This document shows positions 35,017 to 47,463 of a DNA stretch of 64,000 nucleotides, in pieces. Every line of letters begins with the position of its first letter. Positions within the stretch are counted from its first letter, which is position 1. This stretch comes from Chrysoporthe austroafricana. Its lineage: Eukaryota; Ascomycota; Sordariomycetes; Diaporthales; Cryphonectriaceae. The translations under genes were made by a program, and so were the position numbers. The stretch is from the NCBI GenBank assembly GCA_001051155.2, contig JYIP02000002.1, forward strand, positions 255,583-319,582, in the 5' to 3' direction. The notes under the pieces were generated by a model that searched no databases, was not told where the DNA came from, and saw only the letters and a list, made by a program, of their open reading frames with translations.

Positions 35017-38000
35017 TCATTTCAAGCCCTCATCACTGCTAGAGGGTAAGGCACTGTTGCGCAAAAATGGGCTTCGTTCATCGTTGGCATTGTTCGCCTC
35101 GTAAGAAGCCCTATGCCGATCGTCTTCATATGCAACAAACATTTTTGGGCTCTGAAATGAGCTCCGTTGTGGGCTAATGGACTGGAGTGTTCCAGAGACA
35201 GGCCGCACCCGCCCAGCGTTGCCAACAGTAGCATCGATACTGTTGGCATTACTCTCAAAAACATTGCGCATCCTCTGAAAGAGATTACTGCCGCGGCTGG
35301 GGCTATTGCTGGCACTGATGTGGCTTGGAGCCGCGCTGACGGAAGACTCGGCCCGAGTGCGTTGTTGGAAGGGATTGTACACCGAGCTCTTGTTGCCGTT
35401 GCCGTGACTGTTACCATTCGACTCGTGTTTAAATGGATCGTATTCACCATTGATGCTGAGAGAGCTGTCTCCCCGCGGACGTCCACCCAAGCTGGACAAG
35501 TATTGCTGATAACCCGGAGCTGGGGTAGGCCAGCTGTCGCGAATGGCCGGTTCGTGCTTATCTGCCACCGACGAAGAGTGGATCGGTGAAGATTGATCAG
35601 ATGATAGCGTCGTCTGGCTGTGTAAAGACACGGGCACGGAATCGTTGCGGGCATGCCATGGCGTGTTGGTCACATCGCGGGGAAAAAACAAGTCCGGATC
35701 GACTTCCCGATCGCCAGAACGCTCCGGGCTCTGTTGAGTCTGGAAGGGACTCCTGTCGTTTGGCCCAATCGCAGAGGGTGACGTTTGATGAGTTGAAAAT
35801 GGACTGTGTCCATTTCGCCTCGTGGCTGATGGTGGTGTTTGTGGCCGCTCTGGATTCCACCGGCTCTCAGACAGGCCCCTCCGCTCAGCAGACTCAGTCC
35901 CATTCATGGGAGGATTTTGTAGCGCGAAGGGACCAACCTCAGGGGCATCATGGATCGTGGATACCGATCGGGCTGGCGAATGCAATTCGTCCTCATGGTC
36001 TGCCGCCCAGTCGGCCCGAACAATGCTGTGTCCTCCAAGATAGGACCCATCCGAAGGGCGTACAGGAGTTGGCTCGCGTGTACTCGCAAGGCTTCCGATA
36101 GACGTCTTTGATGTATGGCCCCAGCTACCCTGGGACCCCATTGAATTGTGGCCTACACTGAGAGAGGAATGATTGCCGCCCAGCGTCATGTTGCTTTCAT
36201 CGCCATTTGCTTGGTACGCGATTCTCTCTGTTGGATTGATCACTACTTCACCATAGGTGGAATCTTCCGGGTCGTTGTCGTCGTCATCATCCTCAAAGAG
36301 AGCATCGGTTCCTTGTACCGTATGCGCGCTTTCGTCAGGCAAGTGGACCAATTCTTTCTGGAAGTTTCCAGGTATATCGTCACGATGAGGGGTTTGTTCT
36401 TGATCAAGGCCAGCGGAATGAGTGGGAGACTCCAATGCCCGAGTTTCTTCCCGCGTCTGACTGTCGTCGTCAAGGGTCCGAACTAAGTCTGCTGCCTCAG
36501 TGCCGGTATGTATTACTGGCTGGCTCATGTCATGGGCAATGTCTATCGTCCCAATGTCAATTTCTCGTTGTTCCAAAGGGCCGAGTCCATAGCCCTCTCC
36601 GTCGTAAGTCACTCGAGTACCATTCCATGTGCTCTGATGGTCGGTAGGAAACTGATCCTCGGCTGAGACAGCAGTCTGTTCCGTTCGTGAGTCATCTTCA
36701 TGAAGATCCTCGGGTGGTACTTCTGAGACATGTGTCTGCTCGATACCTGAGCCATGGTCATGTTGAGGTGCTTTACCCTCAAGAGGTACGCTACGAGGTG
36801 ATAGTGCCCCCCCAGGATGCGGGTCCTCAGCATGGCCGACTGTACCTTCACCTTGTGTGTCTTTTAATTCGGCCACGGCGTGAAGTTCCGTCGGCTTACC
36901 ATGATCGGTCTCTCGGCGTGGCGTAGGAGGCACTGCAAACAGGCCCTCGTCCTCGTCGTGTGCAGTGTCAATAAAGATGGCCGGTCTGCTTTCTTGCTCC
37001 GCGATACCGTTGTCTTCCTGCCCCTCACCGTAAGTTTCCACTTCTTCCTGAGCTTGAATCCGGCTTGCATCCACCTGCTGAAGACTTTCATCTGGCCGTA
37101 CTTTGCTCCTAGCAGTGGATGATGAATTCTTGTCATACAGAGAAGAGTCCGTAGTAGCGCTTGGAGAGTCTGCCAGCGCACTGGGAAGCGACGGCTCTTG
37201 AGTGCTTTGTGATGGTTTATCCGCCTCGGTCTCTTTATTGTCTCCCGCAAGAGGCATTTGCGACTCTGCACCAGGCTTATCTAAGGTATTTCGACCTTCC
37301 GCAGGCTTGACATCTTCGTTTTGCAGGACCGACCTGGATTCTTTATAATCCTCCCTAGGGTCGTCATGATCTTGTGATGCAGTCGTTGATGCTCCGTAGT
37401 GCTCCTTAGAGCAAGCAGAGTCGTTTATACCTACATCATACGCCTGGTTGTGCAGATGCAAGTCCAGATCATGATCCAGGTGAGCAGGTTCCGAGCCGAT
37501 ACCAGGCTGTTCCGCACCGTGATGGGTCTCGTGAAGAACATCACCGCTCATCAATGAACCGTCCTGCGCGTGGTCGACCGTGATATCTTCAGCCTCGCTA
37601 GGTGCGGCCGGCTCTGGATCCTGGTCATGCTCAGGTAGTCCCTGCTCTGTGTCTGTCGATGCCTTGTCGGCGCCATGGGTCATGGTCCCAGGGATGGGCT
37701 CATTTCCAGAAAGGTCGAGAGTCTCTTCGACTCGATGGGTGCCGGAGTCTTGACCACCTTCCTCCGTGAGAGGGGGCCGTTCTTTTCCCGAGCCCTCGAG
37801 TTCCCCCTCGGAATCTTCAAAATGCTTGTCTTCATCGTGTTCGGAAGGTTGAACGAGTGCAGGCTCTGATGTGGCATGCACACCATCTTCCCACTCCGAC
37901 CTCTCCTTAAGCCGATTCTGCCGAGCAGGTTCAGAGCCGTGAATCACATCAAGACCCGAATCCTCAACCTTGTCCTTCTCTTCGTTGGTCTCAGTTGTAG

Positions 38001-39734
38001 GCTCGGCCCCAGTCTTCGCTTCATTAAGCGATCTTGATTGATCTTGAGCAGCCGTCTTTTCGCCAGGTTTGGGTTCCGCAGGATCGTCAACGGTCCGAGT
38101 TGTAGATTCATGCATACTACTAAGGAGGCTTTCATGCTTGGGCGGGGAGGGATCATCATTATCGTGCTGCATCTCGATATGAGGTTGGTCCATCTTGGGA
38201 TATTCTTCTGCTGCACCACCCTTAACGATGCCCGTGGATTGATCGGTCTCACCGGCGACCCCTCCCTCGATCGTGTTGTTGGACTCCTCTAGGGTAGGTG
38301 AAACCTTGTCTTCTGAATGGGACTGCGTCTGAGTCACTTCGTGGTCATATGCGGCCTGTTGATGAAATTGACCCTCCTGGATTTCTGAGCTTGGCAGATC
38401 GGAGACCGTTTGAGCGTTGAGTATGTCCTCACGATCTTTGCCATGACCACTATCCGCGTCTCCGACTGCTATCTGCCCAGCAGACCCTGGAGCCTCTTGG
38501 TACTGCTGGATAGAAGTCGTGTGGTCGCGAACTCCATCGTGTTGAGTCTGTATGCTTGTCTCATGGTCGTCTTTTGAAGATGTGGGTCCATTTTTTGCAT
38601 CAACAGATACGGGCATGCTCGCGTGGCCTGCATCGAGTCCTTGATTCGAGTCCGTACCCGTGGGTTCTGTCTGTGCAGGTACGGGCGAAGAATCATTGGA
38701 CTCTAGTGTTCGCTGCTCATTAGTATCCATATCCAGAGACTGGTTGTCGGCAATATCTTCGTCTTCCCCCATGACAGGGCTGTCCTCTTTCGGCGCAGAA
38801 TCAGTGTCCCTCGAATCCAAATCTACTTCAGCAGTGCCACTAGGCTCTGTGGAAGGTTCCTCTTCTTGATGACCACCATCAATAGTTTCTAGCTTCTCTT
38901 GGACATCCGCTGGCCGAGCATCAGGCTCTGGAACCCGGCTGCTTTTAGGTTTAGCTTCCTCGACCTCGTCCTTGACCTCGCTAGAAGCCGGACCCGATGC
39001 CTCTGCTTCCGCTCTTCGTGCATGATCCGATCCTAATCCAGCTTCCGTGGTCGGCGGGACGTCCTTCTGAAGCTCCTCGTCCTCCCGCCATGGCTTTGTG
39101 GGCGCTGCGGAGGCACCTTGGCCACCATCTGAGGATTTGTTTCGACTCTTTCTCCTCGTTGGCAATGGAGGCAGAGGTGCCTTCATATGATCGTCGATCA
39201 TGCGGTTGATGTCCTGTATGTTGTGCCTATTAGAAGGATTCATTCCACAGATGGACGGCGTGACAGGAGGCAAGGACAGCAGTTACTCACCCGCCTCTTC
39301 CCTTCCAAATCGCTGAGCTTCTTGTGAGCTTCTTCCATCATACGTCCTGCCTCCTCTTCCACCTCTTCCATCTTGGCATCCGCCTCATCCTCCGCACTCT
39401 TCTTGTCTCCCTCGAGCTTCTTCACCCGCTCGGCATCCTCCTGCTGGTCGCGGCCATGCAGCTCGTCATCCTCCCTCTGCCGCCGGACAGCGATCTCCTC
39501 GTCTTCTTTGCGACGTTTCTCTTCAATCTCCTCCCGCTCAGACTTGCGTCTCTGGCCAAGCTCGTCGGACTCCTTCTGGAAGGCGTCCTGGAGCTCCGCG
39601 AAGGTACTATCCCGCCAAGCCTCGAGAGCGTCAAGCCTCTCGTCGTGCACCCTGATGTTGAGCGAGGTGATGGTGTCATGAATATCTTGAAGGGTCTGGT
39701 TCATTTGCTGAACCAGGACCGAGACGTCAGGCAT
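35017..39734 (-). CDS. Large disordered acidic protein with N-terminal coiled coil (1546 aa)
   Basis: Exon 1 is 39734-39291 and exon 2 is 39213-35017, with a 77-nt intron (GTGAGT, CTAAT branch, CATACAG acceptor). This acceptor keeps phase 0, whereas the nearer AATAG would shift the frame. Residues 1-60 start MPDVSVLVQQMNQTLQDI. Residues about 60-145 form a long charged coiled coil (repeated E/K/R heptads, e.g. EREEIEEKRRKEDEEI). A short linker DINRMIDDHMKAPLPPLP follows. The next 1100 residues are Glu/Asp/Ser/Thr/Gln-rich and probably unstructured. The C-terminal 250 residues are Ser/Asn/Pro-rich with FQRMRNVFES and short SPxRSSF-like motifs. I do not recognise a named family; a scaffold or cytoskeletal or nuclear role is only a guess. 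Confidence 0.8.
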
Positions 39735-41778
39735 CTTTGCGTTTGTATGAGTGGCCTTGCGCACCCGTCACGAACTGTCGATCGGCCTGGACAAGACACA
39801 GCTTCTTCTAGATAGCTCGGGTGGACAAGCTTCTACCTATGCCTCAGCTGCTCGGAAAAGGGTAGGGGGGGAACGAGTTGTCAGAATGAACTTCTGGAAC
39901 AGACTGCTGGCGTGCTGCTTCTTCGAGCCCTGGCTCGAGACCTATAAACTAGCCCGGTGGAGCTAGTTGGGCAATCGACACTTGCTTCAGAACCAACTAA
40001 AGAGAAGGGTTCATCCGAGGGAGAGTAGAAGGAGGGAGCCAGATAGTTAGGTCTCCTTTGTGGGGTTGAGAATGACCTTCAGCAAATACTGTAACCCGGA
40101 AAGCGAGGCCAAAGACGGCCAGGGACCGTGGTAAGCGGGGCATGCTCGTCCCATCCAAAGTCTAGCTTGGTAGCCGATCTCATCATAGGTCCACAGCTCG
40201 AGAGCGGTTACAGAGTTACCGATCTGCACCGACGGGCATGAAGATGGACGGGCAGCCGGCCAGACATACTGTACAAGGAGTTGGGTTCTCTAACACGATG
40301 TTGGCGGGTTTATGCGTGGGCTGCTAAAATAGGGTCAGGGATGGGCTCCGAACCGCGGATCACCGCAAGGGTGACCTCTCATTGGAGAGAAGCAGAAGGC
40401 CAGCATGAACTTGCAATGGCACGCATGTTGGCAATTCCGGCATGCCCTCGCATTTATATTCGAGAGAAGTAACGAATGGCGTCAAGTATCAATGCCCGAG
40501 CGGGGCTGATGTTTGTCCCATCCTGTAAGGATATGGATCGAGGCACGAGGCAGCCCAGGCCGGAGGACCAGGTCACATACTAGTACCGCCATCTAGTCGG
40601 GTATTTGATGCAGAAGCACAACTAGTAGAAGGACCGGAGACAAGCGGAGGAAGGAGAATATGAGAGAATCCCACCTACACCCCCCTCTCTCCCGACAAAA
40701 AAAAAGGGAAAGGGCAGGATGCGAAGGGCCTGGTGTATCAATGATGTCTGCCGAAGACGTGTGATGGACCCCGGCGTCTCGGCTTCGATATTCATGACGA
40801 AGGTGAGGCAAGCCGCAGCGTGGCTCTGTCTGAAGGCAATAAGCCAGGATGCGGACGAGTGGATACCTCGCAGGGGGTCTCATCCCAACTATGCCCAAGG
40901 CTGAACCAAGATCAATACTGTATCCGAGACGTCCAATGTGAGCCCACCTGTGCAGCCAGACTGCCATGTGCTGGGCTGCGTCAGCGAGGAAAACAATCCC
41001 AATCGCATAGAGGGGGGGTTCGTTGTCTATTCTCGTGTACGCACAATTGAGATTTTTAACTTCTAAGTTGATCGTGTAGCGTGTCTGGGAAGCTTGCATT
41101 GTGCTGGTGGCTCCCAAGTTTCAGGAGGCGAACCACCCCTCCCCCTCCTTTATTTTTTATTTTTTTTCTTGCCTTCTCTCTCCCCCCCTCTCTCCCTCTG
41201 ATCATCATTGAGGTTTTGATTGACCAATTGAGAACTTGCAAGGACCTGCACAGGAGCTGTTGGTGGTACCTGGTCGCTGACCTGGTTCGGCCCCTGTCGG
41301 AGCCTGGTCGCCTCACCGATGACGACGACCGATCTTATCTCATGCTGGACATGAGCTCACCCGGTCAAACACGGCTATTTTAGGTCTGGTCGAGTAGACA
41401 AAACAGAAGCACTGTGTATTTTGCGCACAACAAAAGCAGGTACATCGCTGCAGCAGGGGGCGTAATTCACTACGCTGGCGGTAACGACAGGGCCATTCTG
41501 GAATTGACCGTAAATTTGTCATATCTTCATGGGGAATCTGTATCTATCCTTATTATGATGCAGGAGAAGCACCAGACTCGCATCGACAAGTAATTGTAAG
41601 CTTAAGCCATGTGCACCGCCTCCCTGTTCCTTGAGAAACAGCCAACGCAGGAACAGCCTCGCGGAGGCTAGGAAATGAAAGAAACCAAACGAGGGCTGCC
41701 TCGTTCCACCATCGCATCCCACCAGGGGCTACCGTTTCTCTCTCACGGTAGACGCCTCTGCCGATTTCCATTATGTGA
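39735..41778. other. Intergenic region, no supported gene
   Basis: About 2 kb between two leftward genes. It holds the promoter of the large protein gene and the 3' UTR of the membrane protein gene. The longest frame (40593-41117 minus, 174 codons) lacks any recognisable feature. A pyrimidine-rich stretch of CCCCTCCCCCTCC then T runs is at 41147-41200. Confidence 0.5.
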
Positions 41779-42791
41779 TTATATCCTCCTCACCTCGGCG
41801 CCCTTCGTCGCCATTGCCGCTCTCCGTCTGTACGTTTCGCGGTACTGCACCCGCTCGACGAACCCAAAGGCGATGACCGCGAAGCCGATGACGAACCAGA
41901 CACTCGTGACGATGAGACCGACGGGGAAGATGAGAAGGTTGACACCCGGCACCACGAACGCCACCGTGCCGTTGGCGAGCCCAGCAACAACCTCGTCGAC
42001 GGCGATCTGCGCCTGCGCCGTCGTCGACAGCACAACGTCGTTGGAGAAGGTACCTGCGACGAACGCAGCCTCGTTGGACGAGACATTGGTGCTGACCGTC
42101 TCCCCAGCCGCATTCACAGCCGAAAGCGTCACGGTCGGCATCACGTAGGCCTCAGCCTCCGCCCTGCACAAAAAGGTGAGCTGGAAGCGGACGGCAAGGT
42201 TGGGGCCGGAGCGGACACTTACATGGTCATCTCGCCGGCGGACAGCTTGCTCTGGTCGATCTGGCCGACAAAGGTGTACGCCTGCAGCAGCTTCAGGTCG
42301 GAGTTCTGCCGGGTGGAGAGCATCGCCTGGGCCGTGGATGCGCTGACGGGGCTGACGCTGGCGCCGTTGTAGCTCAGAGACACCTGGACCTGGTCGGCGG
42401 GGATGCCTGCGAAGTCGCCCGTCGCCGCGCTGACCTGGTACAGCCGGAGGTCCGCCTCGAAGGCGCCGGTCTCGGTGTTCAAGGCTGGCAGGTTGTAGCA
42501 CGTGCAGGTTCCCGACGGGTTGGTTGCCTCCGTCAGCTTCGCCAGGGCCGCCTGGCAGGCAGCGTTCACCTCGGCGTCCCATGCCGTCGCGTTGGTCGTG
42601 CTATTTGTGCTCACCAGGGCGGGCGCGGCCTGCCTGCTCAGGACGATGCGTTCGGCGGCCGACACCGCCATCCTCGACTCGAGGGACCGCGGGGATCTTC
42701 CGGTGAGCACGCCCTCGGCCACCAGGTCCGCCACCCCTCCTGCCCGCGCCCCCAGGGCCAGCATCGCCATTACTCCAGCCCGGAAGAGCAT
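41779..42791 (-). CDS. Secreted-type single-pass membrane protein, unknown function (317 aa)
   Basis: Exons 42791-42223 and 42163-41779 are joined by a 59-nt intron (GTAAGT...GTGCAG) at phase 2, giving 317 residues. The start is ATG 42791; an apparent earlier start is TTG. A signal peptide (MLFRAGVMAMLALGARA) leads into a lumenal or extracellular domain with NSTTN and NAT glycosylation sites, a CTCYN motif near residue 100, and a repeated Val/Thr/Ser-rich beta-like pattern. A single strong transmembrane helix near residues 265-292 (GVNLLIFPVGLIVTSVW onward) is followed by a basic cytoplasmic tail (RETYRRR). The layout suggests a type I cell-surface protein. The family is not named here. Confidence 0.82.
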
Positions 42792-45700
42792 CGTGGCCAA
42801 GGGTGGAGTGATATCCCGCCGTGCGTGCGTGCGTGCGTGCGTGGCTCAAGCCTCCTCGGTAATGGTCAGCAGCAACTAACCACCTTCTCGCGGTGCTGCG
42901 TAGCAGTGAATTAAGATCCGGCCGGCCGGCGGTGGAGTTTGTTCGAAAGTCCTATGGTTAATGATCGTGATGCGGCGCTGCCTTGCTCTGACCGTCCCCG
43001 AGATGTCGGTCGTGTCTCCGGGAAGGACTGGTGTGGGAGAAAGTATGGTAGATCACACAACAGGGGAAGAAGAAAGAAAAGAGAAGAGAAAGAGTAGGGA
43101 ACCTGTCCAGGAACGGGAGGAGGTGGACTTTAGGTTCGCCAAGACCCTAGTGAGGTCGATCGTGCAGATTAAAGCAAGTAGGACGGACGGTAAGGACGGC
43201 AAGAAACAAGGAGTCAGGTGCGTGAAGAGCAAAGGAGGCGGCGTATGGAACGATATCGAGGCAGGAAAGACGAGGACAAGGACCCAAAACGCACGACTAT
43301 ATCAGACGAGAGACGAGAACAGCGTAGACGAAGGAGCGTCGTGCGGCTTGCATTGTCGGGACGGGCATGGGTGTCGGTTGGGAGGCAGAGCGTTGTGACG
43401 AAGTGGGCCGTCCGGTTGACAGCCTGTGGAGAGTCCGTGTGTCAAGATGGGACCATCGAGGATCTCCCCGTCTGGGCAACCTAGCTGGACGGCGCGGGCA
43501 GGGGGCGCATAGGCGCGAGGCGGGTTCGTGGCGGTTGCATCTGGGTTCGGCGGGGGGGGACGGAGAGAGGGGGGATGCGCCTACGCCGGATCGAGACAGG
43601 GAGAACAGCGAGAAGAGGGCCCAGGGACGCCGAGGACCCACGAGAGTCTGGGCAGCGCGTGCCTGGGCGGATGTTGTGCCACAGGAGGAGGGCTCGACGC
43701 TGAACCGTGAGCCCCGGACAGCGCCTGAAGCAGGAGGGGCGGGGGCTTTGAGGCAGACGTGGTGCGACGAGCAGGCCCGGATCACGATGGCGATTTGCTG
43801 TATGTTTACACGGAGGAGGGAAACAGGGTCAAAGGGGAGGCAGATGGCGTCTGGCAGCGAGGACGACATGGGCGATGAGACCCGAGATTGCATCAGAGGC
43901 GGGCGCAGGGCCCTTGAGCTTAAAGGAGATAGACTATCTGCCAAGGCCCTGCCGAGGCGGCAGGGAGCGCTGCTTGGGGGGGGGTAGCAGGGGCATGGCA
44001 CTGTCAGAAAGCGGTCGGATGGCCGGGAACTGGAACACGCGGCGCGTCGAGCAGGTCGCAGAATTGAGACCAAGTCGAGACCCAAGCCGGCGGTCGACCC
44101 TCGTCCCTCCAGGCCGGCCGGGGGGTGCGAGGGCGAGCCATGTGGTCGACCATAGTGCTGTGTAAGTAAGCAAGCAAGCAGCAACGGGCATCGTATCGAC
44201 AGCCAAGGGGGGCTTGTCCGAGGCCTCGTTATGGGCAGGGTGGCCGACACCCAGTCACCAGCCAGCCATGGCTCGAGCAGTGCAGTACCACCATAGTACC
44301 CAGCAGACCGACCGGAACGAGGGCGTGACGCCGGCGACTGTGCATGCATGGCATGGCACCTCCCCACCGCGCCACGCTCGCTCGCTGTCGACGGCGACGC
44401 CCGCGGCCATTCTCGAGCCTCCCGATACAGGCTCGACAGCGGGCTCGTCCTGAAGGCTGTGTGGTGCAGCCGGTGCCCGGGAGATCGTGCTGCACTGCCA
44501 GATATCTGCCCAGCAGGTACACACTGCCCAGCAGCGTCCTCCCAACTGCAGCGGTGCTTCGTATCGCGTATCGTGGGAGAGGTACTGAGTATCGCGAGGC
44601 TTAAGCGCCCGCTCCGACAGTCCTGAAACAGCCATCACGCCCTTTGCTGGGCACAGGGTGGGCCTCGACGGGCCTCGACGGGCCAATGGGGACATCGCAG
44701 CCACAGCTGGTAAGCAGCGAGGCGGGTGGGCTGCGCGCAAGCCACAGCTACGTACCGCCGTGGCTGCGGCCCTGTGGGGCCCCCAGGCGCAGGCGCTGCC
44801 AGTGTGACGACCCCCTCGCGGTGGGGCGGGGCTGAGCAAGTGCTACGTCGTAAAATGACTGCACACCTGCTGTGGGGAGTCAATGCAAGATCGAGGACCA
44901 GGGCCCGTCCCGCTGCCACTTACTTGCCGTATGTACCACTGAGTGCCACGGTAGGTTAAATTACTGGGGGCGCTGTCGGCAGCTTCACGACTTCCAGGAA
45001 CCACAGCTAACCCTTACCTACCCCCCAGTGGCCCCCAGCAGCGGCCCCCTCCAGTACCCTACCCAGTAGTACCCTAGCACCCTAATACCAGGCCATGCGC
45101 TAAGTAGCAACACCAGGACGAAGACGGGTCCTCCCGGCCAGGCCATGCCACGCCATGCCACGCCCTGCCGTACAACGCCGTGCCACGCCGACATCTGCCC
45201 GCACTGCGCCTCGACGGTTCGTCTCCACGATCACATATCACCACCTATCCAAAAGTCGCTCTGCCTCCTGCATCCCACATATAGCTCACATCTAGATTTC
45301 TACCCCCCCCCGCCCCCGACCAGGCGAGGAGCACACGCCGCCGGATCCTCGGCACCGTCCGTCGACAAGCTGATACGATGTACGCGCAGGCAGGAGAGGA
45401 CCAACACTGCGGCCACACAAGACCTGGCTGACTGAAACGGGGTTGTTTGCTGTCGGCCGCATGGGATGATGACATCAGCACTCCTGAGGCTCGGCCCTGG
45501 GCCCCGAGCTGCTTGCTTACCATCGTACCTGCGGGCTCAGCACAGTGCTTACGCACCCCGGGGCCCCACACGGCCGCAGCTTCCAGCACGGCATGTCTGT
45601 CCTTCATCTGTCTCAGCGAGACGCTCTCAGCGAGACGCTCTCAGGACCTTCGACGTATGGACCGACCTCTCTGAGCCCTGCGCGTTCTAGCCCGGCACAT

Positions 45701-47463
45701 TTCAGGCGAGCGACAAGCTTACCGGCTCTGTGGATCGGCCGTCAAGCTGGTAGCCAGGCGACCGCCCCCCCCCCCCGGCGCAGGGCCCGGTCCGCCGTCT
45801 GCCCGGATGATGACTGTCTGTCTCCCCGATAGCCATATTGCGCACACTTATAGTAGCTTCAGGTGCAGCAGAGAACCCCGCCTCAAACAGCTGGGTCCAC
45901 AAGATGGTCTGGCCTGTCGAACTGCAGGCCCTCTCGGACGCCATCCCCACCACAAGCATCATCAGCGCGACATATCTCCGATGGGCAGGACAGGGTGCTG
46001 CAAGTGGACACTCCGATCCGCGGATCCATGGATCCTTACGACGTCGGCCACTGGCACGGGGGAGTCCTGGGGGACTCGCAATAAGAATGCGCAGATCATG
46101 CATGTTGCCGGCGTGCTGCATGCTCGTGTTGCTTGTCGCCTGCAACTAGATCTGGCGGATGAAGTTCTTGCCCCGGTTTACCAGCCTCAGCCGGTGAACT
46201 CCTTCGTTCTTCGTGATCACGATTGCCGATTAACAGCTGGGCTTCAGCGCCGTCGGGCGGAACAGGGAGGATCCCCGGCACCTTTACTTGCGTGCTTGGT
46301 GGCCGCCATCTGTCAAGACTTCATCACGATCCCCACCATCAACGGAGCGAGCACCGAAGCGCAAGCACAGCATTCTATGGTAAGCCAAGATCTCGCCGAC
46401 ATCTCTTGAAGAGAAATAAGATGCGTTTTTTTTTGGGATACCCTTCAAAGCAACAAACATACCAGGATGAGACCTTCTCCTACCCGATATGCGTCCTTAC
46501 CAGCAAAAGATGATCGCCCGGCGGAAGCAGACAGTCCTCCTCCGAGACAGACGGAACACTCCGCCTTCAAGTCGGTTGTAACGCAACGGTGCGAACCGTG
46601 ATTCGTCAGTCAGTGTTCCGTCAAGCTCATTTCACCTCGCCGCAGACAAGAACCCTCCAGAGAGTGTCCGTTGCGTCGCGTTGGGACAGAAGTATACACC
46701 AACAGGACTGGCCGTTCCCATTCCCTACCGGACCTGGTCTTCTCATTCGTGGTATAATCCCAAGGGAGAATATCTCTACGGGCGGCACAAGGCGAGGTCT
46801 CTTGTGCCAAGACTCTCCCAATCCGTGATCAAGTAGGATCGAGGCTCGAGACGGGGTTGGTCAGAGAGTTTTGATGCTGAGGTACAGGTCGTAATTATCT
46901 CAGATTGTTCAAGAGTCGTGTGCCCTTCTCCGCTGTCGACTCTAATACTACCAGGAAGTATTATCTCGGTCCATGCCCTCAACAAAGCGACGATAGGAGT
47001 ACCAATGCCAAGGTCCTGGCTACCTAGGTAATTAGTTGATTATCTAGGTCCCTCACATCCTCACCTGTCTTTTGTGTAAACGCGTTATACAGACAATAAT
47101 TTTCAGGTGTGCTGTGGATTTGAGTATGCTTGTTCTCTTCATACTAATCTGAAAATGTCGTGTTCTCCTGCTTTCGCAATTTTTTCAGAGTAAAGGGAGA
47201 AGGGAAAAGGGGGGGGGGGGGAATGAGGCAGGGGCGGGACTCGTCCATCTTCGTGCAGCCCTAACCCTCTGTCCCCTGAACCCAAAGCTGGAGCTGGAGC
47301 ATTAGCCCGTCTCACTGCTTACGTACAATCTCCAGGCCGTATTTCAGCTCGAGGCCGCGAAAGCCGTCTGCTTTTCTATCTGCTGGTTCCGAAAAACTCA
47401 TTGAACGCTTTCCAAGTGTTCCAACTACTCGCGCTCCCTCGACCCCTAGCAGTATCAACAGCC
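42792..47463. other. Long GC-rich intergenic region, no supported gene
   Basis: 4.7 kb. The first part is the promoter of the membrane protein, with TGCG tetramer repeats at 42821-42840. A 356-codon minus frame (43297-44367) is a GC artefact rich in Arg/Pro/Ser. Around 45140-45190 the words CCATGCCACG and GCCGTGCCACGCC repeat. CAGTAC/AGTACC words recur near 44280-44300 and 45050-45075. C and G homopolymers lie at about 45304-45313, 45765-45777 and 47210-47221. The last kilobase would hold the SDR promoter. Non-coding RNAs cannot be excluded. Confidence 0.5.

Noticed and set aside
40593..41117. 174-codon minus-strand open frame
   Set aside because: No domain, no sensible signal or membrane layout, and codon use unlike neighbouring genes.
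43297..44367. 356-codon minus-strand open frame
   Set aside because: Pro/Arg/Ser-rich with no motif; long stop-free frames are expected by chance in this very GC-rich stretch, and overlapping frames on the other strand are equally open.
45807..46409. 200-codon plus-strand open frame
   Set aside because: Overlapping frames on both strands are equally open and no domain was recognised.
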